64,000 bases of DNA from Haliotis asinina (Eukaryota; Mollusca; Gastropoda; Lepetellida; Haliotidae), in NCBI RefSeq assembly GCF_037392515.1, contig NC_090283.1, positions 30,644,249 through 30,708,248 on the forward strand, written 5' to 3'. This document shows, one piece after another, positions 11,381 to 23,432 of this stretch. The notes beneath the pieces were generated by a model. That model made no database searches and had not been told where the DNA came from. It saw only the letters and a program-made list of their open reading frames with translations. The translations under genes and the position numbers were made by a program. Numbering within the stretch: position 1 is the stretch's first letter; each line of letters starts with the position of its first letter.

Positions 11381-11400
11381 AGTTCCCTTCTTTTGACAGA

Positions 11401-14247
11401 GACGTACAGTCACACCCACCAACGCGCAGCGTCCCTGCTTCCTGTCAGTATCGGTCACATGACCTGCCATGCTTGTCACTCTCTCTTTCATCGCCCGAGT
11501 ACACGGTTGGAGGCAACTCGGGGTCCCAGTACGTTGAATATCCTCTCATACTTCGGTCCTTTAGTCCAAATTAAGTTGCATTGGCCTTTGATCAGTATTT
11601 ATTATCTTTATGATGTGAAATTACTGTTCAGATTTATGTATTTTTCATGTTTTTGAACATGTATTTCATCATTTGAGGTCGACGGTTACTCACGACTCCA
11701 GAGAAGTTCTGTTTATCAAGCCTATCGACACTCCATCATCAAGCAGACTTTGCAGTCCTACTCCAACAAATTCAGGTATTTCGGAGAGCGAGAGATAAGA
11801 AGTACAGCAACTCTCGGGTTGGCTTCAAGATCCCACTACAGGCATCACTACTGCTCACAAGAGACCCAGTGCTCTTTGTGTACGGTCAGGATCAACTGGA
11901 TAAGTTTGAAACGGAAGGCACCATGGAGGAACTACGTCCTCAGGATGTCACAAACGGATTTTACACCCCAGTTTTTCTTGTACTGAAGAAAAACCTTTTC
12001 TTATGCTGATGAAAAACTCCAAAGAGAAGTTTCGGTTGACCTCAACATGAACGAATTCAACGTTTGATTATCTGCTCATTTGTCTGGCAGATTACCTCTC
12101 AAGCATCGATCTACAAGATGCGTATCTACCCCCTTGGATGTTACTTGGGTAACCGCGCACATCGTATCCCTCCTTACATCATCAAGGACTATGCTGTGTT
12201 TTCTACCTGGACGACGGCTTTCAAGTTCATCATGAGACAAGTCAACTCACCACCAGGCTGTTTACCAGATAACCCTACCAGACACACCGAAACCATACCT
12301 ACTATAGTGAGACTCGTGGATCAAAAGACTGCGCAGGGACTTATTTGACAGAGTCACACTGCAACAGTCATCTCTACGTAGATGTTTCACTTCAAGGCTG
12401 GGGAGCCTACCAAGACAACGAGGTTACAGCAGGAACATTGACAAGCTAAGAACGCACTCTGCATATCAACCACTTGGAGATGAAAACTGTAATCAACGCA
12501 GCAGGACAGTGGTCGATCTCATTTAGGAACAAACTACTGATGGTCCACTCCGTCATCTTCATCTTCGTAGCGTTCTACACATACATGTAAGGATAAACAA
12601 GATTATCCCAGCTAATCTTCCGACTGTCGACCGTCTCCCGACATGGTCAACGAGGTGAATCTGTACATAAAAGTGCTCAGAACATCAGAACAGACGCTCT
12701 ATCGCGTCCTCTACAACCATCTCCAGCAGAGTGGATGCTTCATCAGGAAGCGTTTCGGGTAGTCAATCAAACATTCGGATCACCGCAAACAGACCTATTT
12801 GCCACCATTTCAACAAATAGATACCCACGTTCGTATTTCCAGTACCGGGTCCGCTCGAATGGGCGACAGACGTTCTCAGCATCTCCTGGGAAGGACTGAA
12901 CGCATTTCCAACTCTAGTATTACTACTGAAAATTATCGGAAAGATCAAACAAACAAGGATTCTACAACTGGCTTTGGTCGCGACTTCCTCGTCATGGAGG
13001 AACTCGGAAAACCGTCGGTAAAACTGCCAGAATGGAGGAATATACTCATCCATCCGCACACTGAACAGGCTCACGAGAACCCATCGTCGTTCCCGCTACT
13101 CGCAAAGCTTGCTTGAAGAAAAGAGGATATTCCGTTACGACAGCGAATGTATTAACGCAGATTGCCGTGCACATTGTGTGATGATAAATGGATGCGATTT
13201 GAGAATTACGCTAAGCGGAAGGGTTTTACAGCATCGAAGACCTCAAATCCTCTAATGGCATATTACTTGTCACCTACGAAACCTACTCAAGGAGTAAGAG
13301 TTACCACATTGTCGACTTACCTGGCAGCACTCAGCACTGTTATCATCATGAAAACAGGGATCAAGCTTGCGAAGAATGTCTCTCCTTACTACGCTCATTC
13401 AAGCTAGGAGACCAACAACAAAAGTTCAAGACACCAACCTGAAATCTGAATGTTGTACTTCAACATCTCACTTGTGATACATACATGCTACTAGACCGGA
13501 CATCCTCTGAACTGTTGACACAAGAAACATTGTTTCTACTAGCCCTAGCAACTGCAGCATGGACATACACGTTCTAGATTTGAATCGAACACAGTTTGAC
13601 TCCAAACATCGTGAGACTGTACATTTAGAACTAAGATAGAATTTTACTGCCAAAAATCAACAATCAACTGCCTGGACAACCGGACAGACAGTTCCGTATC
13701 CTTGGGCACCACGATACACATAATTTATCACTGTGCCCTGTCAGAGCGTTGAAAATATATCTCCAACAAACAAAAACAAGGAGACGAAAATTCAAGTCCC
13801 TGTTCATCCCCTTGTCCTCTGAGAAATACCATCTCAGCTTGGATGAGAGCCCTTGTTTTGAGGTCATACAAAGCAGCAGGACTCGAATAAGAGCCTTGGC
13901 ATCTACACTCGCTCTATACGCAAATTGCTCCGTGTCAGTTTTATACTTGTCCTACCTGCTGACTCATGACCTCAAGCCATCCCAACCACTTGTATGGCTT
14001 ATAAATCAGAGAGTGAGTGAGTGAGTTTAGTTTTACGCCGCTTTTAGCAATATTCCAGCAATATCACGGCGGGGGACACCAGAAAATGGGCTTCACGCAT
14101 TGTACCCATGTGGGGAATCGAACGCGGGTCTTCGGCGTGACGAGCGAACGCTTTAACCACTTGGCTACCCCACCGCCCCTAAATCAGAGAGAATGACAAG
14201 CATGACAGGTCATGTGAACGATATTGACATTAGTGTGATTGTACGTC
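11401..14247 (+). mobile_element. decayed DIRS-type (tyrosine-recombinase) retrotransposon
   Basis: Coding remnants appear in the expected DIRS order. A reverse-transcriptase region spans about 11800-12230 (motifs TNGFYTPVFLVLKKN and SSIDLQDAYL). An RNase H-like region spans about 12358-12600 (HLYVDVSLQGWGAY, then HINHLEMKTVINAAGQW). A tyrosine-recombinase region spans about 13160-13960 (WMRFENYAKRKGF, VTTLSTYLAALSTVI). All contain stops and frameshifts, so the element is dead. Its ends are inverted repeats: left 11401 'gacgtacagtcacac' plus 'tcacatgacctgccatgctt', and right the same blocks reversed at about 14190-14247. Inverted terminal repeats are a known DIRS feature. The right repeat is split by a SINE at 14014-14179. 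The element lies just past the stop codon of the CARD gene and upstream of the TRIM-like gene. Confidence 0.85.
14014..14179 (-). mobile_element. tRNA-derived SINE, full length, with 12-bp target duplication
   Basis: On the minus strand it reads as a tRNA-like head with an A-box region (gtggggtagccaagtggtt) and a B-box (cgcgttcgattcc). A body and a (ctca)n tail follow. The target duplication 'taaatcagagag' is exact at 14002-14013 and 14180-14191. It interrupts the right inverted repeat of the DIRS element, so it inserted later. Confidence 0.93.
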
Positions 14248-14392
14248 CGCTTCAAAATAAGGGAAAAGAGGAGGAGATAAGCATTATAAACGTTAGTAAG
14301 GAAAAGTATCAACCATCAGTTTTATTTAGAAAATCACACAATTGTACGGTTGCCTCTCTTCCACGCTGACAGATCCTGCTGAGAGTTTCAGA

Positions 14393-17300
14393 ATGTGCAA
14401 GTTATCAACAGTTCCGGACTGTGATGACAAGCAGCTACGTCTCCTGCCATGTCTTCATTCTGTCTGCAAGCCATGCATTGACCACCATGCTGACCACACC
14501 AACCAGAATTGCATCAAGTGCCCATGTGGTCGTGATTTCAGACTTGAGGATACCTTAGCAGACTACGTCGGACGCAATGAGACTGCCTATGCTGCCAGAA
14601 GCGATGGGGAGAAGAAGTGTGACTACCCTACAGAAGATCACGATGCACGGGCTGCTTGGCACTGTCGTGACTGTGACAGTTATATGTGTTCTCACTGTCG
14701 CAAACTGCACAATAACGTTAAACGGAATAGAGGTCACAGCATGGATGACGTCAGCCAGGCAGATCCTATCTCCATGAAGCAGTGGCTGAAAGAACCTAAC
14801 TGCAAGGACCACCCCAGCAATGAAGTACAACTGTATGACCACACCTGTAAGAAGGCCATCTGTATTGTGTGTTTACGTGGGAACCATGAACATCACAAGA
14901 ATGAAGACTTAAGTTGTTCCCACGAAAACGCAAAGCATCAGCTGGAAAAACAACTGCAGAAGCAACGACTGAAACTGAAAGATGTCAAAGACAAAATTGG
15001 AACTGTGAACAGGCACCAAGAGGAACTGGACAATACACAAAGAAGACTGGAACAAGAGGTTGTTGCCGTTTCCAAACGTGTTGCTGTGAAGTTATTTCAC
15101 CGACAGAGGAAACTCAGAGAGGAGATTCAGATGTCTCTGGACAATACAAATAAGGTCGTTCAGGAGATACTGGATAGTTTACACGATGTTCAGTCTTCCA
15201 TCATATCAACGATAGACTACACCCAGAGAACGCTTGAATCCACAAGACGCGAGGAACTCGTTACTCTCACAGCTACAATACAGGAAAAGTGTGACGAAAA
15301 TCTCAAGAGGGAACTTCCAGAAGATGACACAAGAGATACGAGTATCCTCCTTTCATTTCAGGGGCAGACTGCTCTGGAGGAACTCATCGACACTTTTGGT
15401 GGTCTCGCCTCCAATCGTGACTTGAATCATATTCCAGATTCACATCCTACATTAAAAGGTACACATAGACATGGTTAGATATTACTCAGAGATATATTCT
15501 GAGGTTGACTACAGAAAGTGAGCCTTTGCTTAAATGCCTCAAACGCCTTTAGTCGTTATGCCGATTCCAGTGCAAAATTAAAACGGTCAATCCAAGATAT
15601 TGGTGAGAGACAAATTCTACATAAAAGTGACTTGATATAGACTGCTTTGTGAGTATTCATTGTCAGTAAAGTATTAAGTCTATCTGTGTTACATATTCTT
15701 CTTCAGATCTGCTTCAAAAGATAAACCTGCTGACTGGAAGAAATGCGGTAATATGTTCTTTATAGCGAAATTAGATTATTTGTGTCTTTAACGGATTTGA
15801 ACGTTCTATACTGCTTCTGAAATATTCGACAACGTCAAGTTATAGCATGTCAGTTGTTTTAATTCCATTGCGCACAGTCACCGGATCTCTATGATACCAG
15901 TGTTGGTGTTTCAGCTGCATGAAGGACGGTGGCGTCAGCTTCTACACATTATACGTCACATCACAGGTAGGTATAGTACCAGAATGGAGGACGGAAAGAT
16001 CAGATCAAATACCTATAATAACTCATGTGCCATCTTTCATACCTGAACACAAATCATCTATGAATCTAACCCGCTCGAAATAAAGTCTTGATAACTTACA
16101 CGTGTAATTAATGCGAGTCAGATGCTGGATTATTTCATGTATGTTCATCTTCCAAACAGGAAACAAGATGTCCGACGTTGGTGTAGATGTATCAAAGAAG
16201 CTCCAACCTGCACAGATGACATCACAAGACGTCTATGAAACTGTGACCAATGTATGACCATTAATCACATGGGTTTCTGGGATCAGAATATTTCCCCAAC
16301 AGCCAATTCTGAATAAATGGATTGGACGTTGCACATGCTATGTACCCATCATATCTGTTTCATAATGTATAACACAGCGCTGAACTTTATAGAGGGAATA
16401 TTACGGAGTGTAGTATGAGTGTAGTGTGAGTGTAGTGTGAGTGTAGTGTGAGTGTAGGTAGTGTGAGTGTAGTATGAGTGTAGTATGAGTGTAGTATGAG
16501 TGTAATATGAGTGTAGTGTGAGTGTAGTGTGAGTGTAGTGTGAGTGTAGTGTGAGTGTAGTATGAGTGTAGTGTGAGTGTAGTGTGAGTGTAGTATGAGT
16601 GTAGTGTGAGTGTAGTGTGAATGTAGTGTGAGTGTAGTATAAGTGTAGTGTGAGTGTAGTATGAGTGTAGTGTGAGTGTAGTCTGAGTGTAGTATGAGTG
16701 TAGTGTGAGTGTAGTGTGAATGTAGTGTGAGTGTAGTGTAAGTGTGATATGAGTGTAGTGTGAGTGTAGTGTGAGTGTAGTGTGAGTGTAGAGTGGGTGT
16801 AGTATGAGTGTAGTATGAGTGTAGTATGAGTTTAGTGTGAATGTAGTGTGAGTTTAGTGTGAGTCTAGTATGAGTGTAGTGTGAGTGTAGTGTGAGTGTA
16901 GTATGAATGTAGTATGAGTGTAGTGTGAATGTAGTGTGAGTGTAGTATAAGTGTAGTGTGAGTGTAGTATGAGTGTAGTGTGAGTGTAGTATGAGTGTAG
17001 TATGAGTGTAGTATGAGTGTAGTGTGAATGTAGTGTGAGAGTAGTATGAGTGTAGTGAGTGTAGTGTGAGTGTAGTGTGAGTGTAGTGTGAGTGTAGTCT
17101 GAGTGTAGTGTGAGCGTAGTATGAGTGTAGTGTGAGTGTAGTATGAGTGTAGTATGAGTGTAGAGTGAGTGTAGTGTGAGTGTAGTGTGAGTGTAGTGTG
17201 AGTGTAGTGTTAAATCATTTCCAAAACATGCTTATCTTTTATGTCTGCATCATCGTTTAATATCCAGAGAAGAAAAGGGGAACTTAAGCTCGATGTTTGA

Positions 17301-20300
17301 AGTGTTCATTCTACATACTGATGTAGATATACAAATGCAGCCTGCACTATTTTTCACATATTTTTTTCAGCTCACAACTGGAGCATGCATCTCTGCAGAG
17401 ACAATTCCACGTGCCATCTTCTTGAAAGGTATGTATGAAAAGCAGGTAGATATGAAAGCATTGCAGACCTCAATTGCTATGAAAAAAACCTCAAGTTCCC
17501 TAGTTACAATTAATGCTTTAAATAAACGCTTTAAGCTTTGTGGGTTGAAATGGTTTCATATGTAACCCTTTTGGAGAAAGTAAGTGACCCCAATGGACTA
17601 TGTTTGATTTGGACGTAGAAATGGAGTCTCTGACGCTGAGTGACCATTTATCAATTCACATTATTTTGTTATTTTGTTTGTTTCATAATGGGACATATGC
17701 TATCAATTTATCAAAAGGCTTATGTCTTATAATGTTAGTACGACTAAATAATGACATTCTAATCAAGTATCGTAGTTATTTGAGGTCGTGAGATTTTTAA
17801 GGTCGAGTAGTTCACCTGAATCAAACATGGCGTTCTTGTACCTATAAACTCTTTCACCCATATAACTTCGAAAGACTAGTGAGAATAGTAACCTGCATAT
17901 TCTAAAATCAATTACTTTTGCCTTATTAAGATCAACTACTATTCCAGGGTGCCTACAAAAACCTTAAAAGTACCAATTCTCTTTTGTAATTCAAGCGTTG
18001 GGTCCTGCAGGCAAACAAAGCGTTAGTTTGAATTTCCTGTGTCGAGACTAGCTTCCCTACCATTGTCCACCATCAGCTTGTTGAATCTTGTACTGGATTA
18101 TTTTCCAGCTTTCCGTGCTGTGTGCACAGTGGAGCTTCTTGTATAGAATGTGGAAACTCCTTGCTATCTGTAATTTAAAACCCATATCTGACAGTTCGCA
18201 GACACCTAGGGAGAAACACAGGGAATGTTAGCAAATCCTACACTGATGATCTCTTCAACAAACGTAAACGTACAACAGCACAGAGCAAAGTAAAAGTGAA
18301 ATTATGTATTTAAAATGTTCTCATGAGTTTTCCCGTGAGAAATAGTACATATAAACTTTGATGGTTTAGAAGCTTATGTCCTCTGTGCCTAAGAAACTGC
18401 GTGCCAGCTGTTGAAATAATAATAGTTGCAGACCATCATAAAACAACCGTCTGACCATCTCAGCCTATTTTCTAGCCATTATTTTGTAGTTGGTTTTTAT
18501 TGCTTAATACCCAGGGTTAGGGTTAAGGTTAGGGTTAGTCTATTATGTATTACAGTCCATATATACAGGAGACCCTTCTGCAAATCGTTATCAGTCTCGT
18601 TCAGAGGAACCTTATCGTCCACATTATCAATGTAAAATATTATTATGTATTGTCACTCCGTCGAACATAACAGAATGCAGTTAAAATTCCATCGGTTATT
18701 CTTATATCCTATTTAATATAATTATGCATACACATATATCGTGAAACTTACAACATTGAAGAGAAAGAATCTTCTATGGAGAATCGTCTCCTTTGATGTC
18801 ATGGAAACGTTTTCAAAACGTCAGTGAATGAAGTCGCTTAGTCTCAGTTACGTATGAACAACTGAATATATCTTTGCTGCATGGAAATACATTCCAGTGA
18901 ACTAAACCTTTTGTAGAGGACTCTGTTCCTGCACCTTTCCATATTGTATGATGCAGCCCAAAGTCTAACAACCACCCTGCACCACAGCCACCCTTTCCCC
19001 AACCCCTAACCCCTCCGCACTACCGAGTTATACAACCCACTGAATGAACCAGTTTAAAGCATTTCTGAAACATGTATTATACCCTGTCCTCTAAAGCACA
19101 ACGATCTAATTTCAGGGCACTTCCACACTGAAACACTGGCCAAAACGTACTGTAACACAACTCATGAATTTACCGCCGTTAACGTATTTTACAATGTATT
19201 CTATACCTCCACAGGAGATTCTAGGACGATGCATATCATCAGCGATGACAACGATGTGCAATACATCATCTGTAAGTAAATTTAAGTCATTGTCATATGT
19301 TTGAGGGGATGAGAAACCAAGTAAATCACACAGTCTGGCTGACAACCTGAGAGTGTGTCATCAGGTACAGTGAGACACTCTGGCTGATGGCAAGACATCA
19401 TACACTGACGACACCCTTGCTGATAGAGTGTCATCATACACTGACGACACCCTTGCTGATAGAGTGTCATCATACACTGACGACACCCTTGCTGATAGAG
19501 TGTCATCATACACTGACGTCAACCAGGCTGAAAGTGCCTGTTGTTGGCACTGCTGTAGACAGTACGTGGCTGAATGAGTAGGTGTCAGATTGTCATGGTG
19601 ATGGTCCATCTGTATCACACCTGGAGAAATAAGATGCATTGTCAGGGGCCGAACTTTTATACTTGGTGTGTCAAGCACTATAACCGCTATGCTATTCCCC
19701 GAAGTTATGATATGCAGTATTCCAGTTACCTACAGCCAAGTATCACTGCAGCCAATCAAACATCCTAACGTCTACTTCCGCATGTTTATACATGAATATG
19801 AATACTGCACTTTACATTTTTTGGAGACATTATTTTTTGCCAATCTGACACTATTTCCCCGTAACTAATGGTACAGATCCAATATAAATACTCTTAATTT
19901 TAAAACATATCATCACTATGATTGTATTTGCCAGTTTTAACCGTCCAACAATAGATGCAATATTTTCTCAATGTTATGACTGTTACCATACTCATTTAAT
20001 GACATGTACAATCTTCTCACTATGTACAAAAAATGTGAGACACGAATAGTAATTCATATGGTGCAGTGAAACTTAAATCTTATTCAATATCACCCTTCGT
20101 GATCACATGGGGTGGTTATTATTATTTGTACGCCCGAAACAAAAGTGTCGATTCTGTTCATATATTTTGTGTTTCCTTCGGTTGAAGTGTCCTTTTAATT
20201 GCAAGTATTAAATATAGTGTCTGCATATTGATTACATATTCAAATGTGGCAATAGATCTACCTGTAAATACACCTGACGCGACAACCTGTATCCCGCCCT

Positions 20301-21444
20301 GCGAGTGAACTCAAAATATGGTCAATGGTTTAAGCGGACGTAGACGTTACCCGTTGATACTGTGTCTGTTGAAGACTCAGATGTAAAAACTGCTTTGTAG
20401 GTCTTATTGTTTACTAAATCGTAATAGAGGAATTTAGAATATCAATGACAATAGTGTCTTGACATAACGTGGAAACATGTCTATATTAAGGCAGTTGTTG
20501 TCTATTTCTGATTGCCGAAACCCGAACTCGCTCAACTACAACTTTGTAAAAAGTGTTTACAAAGTTGTTTATTTGTTTATGAATGCAAATAAAAATTATG
20601 AAAGACATATTATTAGAGATATATATCGCACAAACGAAAATGGCAGCGGATATTCAGTGCGCTGTTTTGTAAACATTGAAACGAGGTTGACAATAAAATG
20701 TCTAATTTGTTGTCTGAAGTCAGATAATTTGTTAGTCCGTTAACAAAATGTATATTTCCAGGTCCTCAACTACAACTGGACGCTGCTCGAGCCAACACAG
20801 ACAGGTGCCACGTAACTCCAGACGGCCAGCTGGTCAACTCGCCGATCACCACACAAAACGCACACAACGGCAGGTTACGAGAATATCGGGGTACATGTGC
20901 CTCCACCCCCATCCTCCTTCCTCCACCCCTCTCAACTGTCATCCTTGTCCCACACACCCCACAGTACTGGGAGACACACTTTAAGCTGGGTGTGGTGTAT
21001 GGTGAGCCGTTGTGGCCTATCCTGGAGGTGGGTGTGGTGGAGGAGAGTCAGGTGGACAGTGAGAGGTATATTTGTCGACAGCGCCGCTCCTGGTGTGTCA
21101 GTGTAGGGAGCTGTGACACACACCGGGGGAGTCTCTGTACCAGGGTGTGTCAGTATGGGGAGGAGGGGAAGTGTTACAGTAACACAATGTCTGACACACC
21201 CGGCACACAGGCCACCCTCCACTATGGCGTTGTGCTGGATGTGGGGAGGGGGAGACTCGCCTTCATCGACCTGGACAGACAGGTTGTTTTAGTCATGGTG
21301 GATGTTGAGTGGAGGGAGTCTCTTCTTCCCGTGTTTAGTGTTGGTCCGCCAGGTCACTACACAGTCAACATGAAGGTGATAAGTGGAGCAGATATCACCA
21401 TGACTGACACCAAGAAGTCACTTATCTATGACGCCTTGAATTAG
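14393..21444 (+). CDS. TRIM-like protein: RING-like, two B-boxes, coiled coil, SPRY-like domain, 715 aa
   Basis: Spliced model: 14393-15458, 15707-15747, 15915-15966, 16160-16251, 17371-17428, 19116-19271, 20762-21444. All introns are GT-AG and in phase, totalling 2148 nt with TAG. RING-like residues 10-46 (LLPCLHSVCKPC, then NCIKCPCG). B-box 1 is about 76-116 (WHCRDCDSYMCSHCRKLH). B-box 2 is about 137-168 (CKDHPSNEV, HTCKKAICIVC, HEHH). A long coiled coil spans about 180-330. The C-terminal exon carries a PRY/SPRY-like fold (YWETHFKLGVVYGEPLWPIL, RRSWCVSVGSCDTHRG). The family are E3 ubiquitin ligases that often act in antiviral sensing. The RING has only one clear cysteine of the first zinc pair (VPDC where C-x2-C is expected), so ligase activity is uncertain. 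The start is the first ATG of the exon; a more 5' exon, with an acceptor near 14371, could supply the missing ligand. A signal AATAAA lies 3 bases past the stop. Some short middle exons could be alternative. Confidence 0.78.
16406..17211. repeat. 10-bp minisatellite (gtgagtgtag)n, about 800 bp
   Basis: About 80 near-perfect 10-base units with scattered gtat/gtgt variants lie in the fourth intron of the TRIM-like gene, between the exons ending at 16251 and starting at 17371. Many units contain 'gtgagt' or 'gtatga', which resemble splice-donor cores. One strand is guanine- and thymine-rich. Confidence 0.97.
17430..19115. other. intron of TRIM-like gene
   Basis: No second gene is seen. It contains a short run of telomere-like hexamers (agggttagggttaaggttag) at 18513-18538, too short to mark a telomere. 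Confidence 0.5.
19397..19518. repeat. 36-bp tandem repeat, about 3.4 copies
   Basis: Units of 'catcatacactgacgacacc' plus 'cttgctgatagagtgt' recur at 19397, 19433 and 19469, with a partial copy at 19505. They lie in the last intron of the TRIM-like gene. The frames stay open because 36 is a multiple of three; they are not coding. Confidence 0.9.
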
Positions 21445-21446
21445 AC

Positions 21447-21452
21447 AATAAA
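21447..21452 (+). terminator. polyadenylation signal AATAAA of the TRIM-like gene
   Basis: AATAAA lies three bases after the TAG stop, with a second overlapping AATAAA at about 21453. This implies a very short 3' UTR. Confidence 0.6.
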
Positions 21453-21829
21453 ATAAACATGACATTGTGTAAACATGTAAGTGTGATTTATTTATTTAAA
21501 CTGTCAAATGTAATTGTGGTGATTGAGCCGGACGTAAACGTTGTCTGTCTATGTGTTGTTTGTTGTGTACAAGAAAGTAACGAGGTCAGCTAAATGTGTA
21601 CTTTTTCTGTTTGACTGAGATTCTGTAGGATCTTACAAACATTTTGCATCCCCACATGACTATTGTTATGATTATTATTCTGCAGTAGTTGACCAGTTTA
21701 TCTCACATTTCATACATGTCTGGGAAATGGCACAACAAATTACTAAGCTACAAATTCATCAAAAGTTGTTTCAGATCATGAATTTATTACCACGAATGTT
21801 ACATCCTGTCTCTTATAAATGATACTGTG

Positions 21830-22434
21830 CAAGGGATTGCACGGTATTGCCGGTATACCGGAATACGCTTTCAAGATACGTACGTATTGCAATATCTTTT
21901 CCTGAGGACCGGTATATTGAATAAAAAATATTAAAGGATGTTTTTGTGATAATATTAATGGCTTAAATTATTATTTGCACAGACTTTCATTCACAATTGG
22001 TGTTTTCCTTCGTTATATCATGACAAAACGGCATACTGTATACAGGTAATGCAATAAATTGTGTTAAAGCAATGACTGGGAAACCTAATTTTATTATTGC
22101 TGTCATCAGAACTGTAATGTTTAACTACCATTAATGTAGAAAATTGGACTGACCTGCACAACCAGCGTCACTCACCGTCAGACTTGAGTTCCTAATTTAC
22201 TGCAATATGTATTACAATACGTATACCCGAATCGCAAAGTAAAGGATAATATTGCTTGTTGCGACCATTGAATTATATCGAGATATCGAAACTGGAATAT
22301 CGAGACATCCGTGTCGAGTTAAAAGAGCTTGTGACCGACAGGCTATGTCGAGACAACCGAGATATCGAGTTATCCGACACAACGGTGCTTGACTGCATAT
22401 TACAATGCAGTTTACTTGCCAATACACATCCCTA
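21830..22434. mobile_element. probable non-autonomous DNA transposon (hAT-like ends), with a nested pogo-like fragment
   Basis: The left end 'caagggattgcacggtattg' and the reverse complement of the right end 'ctagggatgtgtattggcaa' are imperfect inverted repeats. The target duplication is not clear. Inside, 22260-22395 closely matches, inverted, the left end of the pogo-like MITE at 58120 (reading 'cagtcaagcaccgttgtgtc'). Confidence 0.4.
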
Positions 22435-23069
22435 GCGCACAGATATGTAACGAAGTTTACTGAATTGTTTCTATCTCAATTCTCCTGTGCTGTGTTCTGT
22501 CTATAAATCATTTAGAATACCCACAGCAATATTTCCATAAGGTCATTTAATCTACTAATAGCAAAATTTCAACGGTGACATTCGGACAACGTGTGACAAA
22601 CTCAATGAGACCTCAACACTGATCAACAATACAATGTAGTGTACAGATTTCCGAATCACTTTTCGGAGAAACCTTGTTAGCAGTTTAAGCTGGTAATGTT
22701 GCGGTATGTGTCACTTGACATTTGTGGCGATTCCTGTCATGAGGTATGGTGTGAATTCCAGTCTTAAGACGGGATTGTGAAGCGTCCAGTATATTTCGTG
22801 CAACAGTTAAAACAGAAAAAATTGCCAAATTGTCAAATTGTCTTTCTTCTATAAAGGCACTTACCAAAAAAAAGCTTAAATTTGACGGCTTTACTGACAT
22901 AGAGGTGACTATATATTGTTTCATATATGACCGATAGAGACAATATATTTGTGTGTTTATGCATAAGTAGCAGCCATAATACTTTCGAGGTAAATCAGTC
23001 TGAAGCCAAACGCCTTTTCCATATGTACAAACCCCGTCAGCAAGTTGCCAAGTTAAGGATGTCATCTGT

Positions 23070-23202
23070 GAGACTTATTTTAATAATATTCAGGCAATAT
23101 CACGATTTGGGACTCCAGTAATTTACTTCACACAATGTACCCATGTGGAGAGTCGAACTCGGGTTTTCGACGCAGTAACAATTAGACTACCCAATATGTA
23201 TA
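23070..23202 (-). mobile_element. truncated tRNA-derived SINE
   Basis: Shares 'attcaggcaatatcacg', 'acaatgtacccatgtgg' and 'agtcgaactcgggtttt' with the full-length SINE at 14014. The head and tail are partly lost. Confidence 0.75.
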
Positions 23203-23296
23203 CAGGTATACGATCAAAGCAAAACAGTTTCTGAATATGCTGTACGCTGTTCTTGACAGTGACAGTTCAAAGAATTCAGCGGAAAAGGGGTCAGCG

Positions 23297-23432
23297 TCCG
23301 TGTAAAGTGTCGCTGGTTCTCCTTGTTGTGTCCGTGTAATATGTCGCGGGTTCTCCTTGTTGTGTCCGTGTAATGTGTCTCTGATTCTCTTTGTTGTGTC
23401 CGTGTAATGTGGTGCATTTTCTCCTTGTTATG
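23297..23432. repeat. 34-bp tandem repeat, four copies
   Basis: Units of 'tccgtgtaatgtgtcgctgg' plus 'ttctccttgttgtg' start at 23297, 23331, 23365 and 23399. The last copy is diverged. Confidence 0.9.

Noticed and set aside
14014-14179. tRNA gene suggested by A- and B-box motifs
   Set aside because: The boxes belong to the head of a SINE with body, tail and target duplication; no complete tRNA fold is present.
14342-14392. Upstream start of the TRIM-like ORF at 14342
   Set aside because: That codon is TTG; the first ATG in frame is 14393, and a splice acceptor-like sequence lies between them.
16406-17211. CRISPR-like or telomeric array
   Set aside because: It is a simple 10-bp tandem repeat with no unique spacers, within an intron of a eukaryotic gene.
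18513-18538. Telomeric repeat (agggttaggg...)
   Set aside because: Only about four imperfect units within an intron; too short for a telomere or a clear internal telomeric array.
19361-19678. 105-aa repeat protein (DTLSARVSSVYD units)
   Set aside because: It follows the 36-bp tandem repeat in an intron, and the same DNA is open in three frames on both strands.
20477-20743. 88-aa plus-strand ORF
   Set aside because: It lies within the last intron of the TRIM-like gene, just before the acceptor at 20761; AT-rich, no domain.
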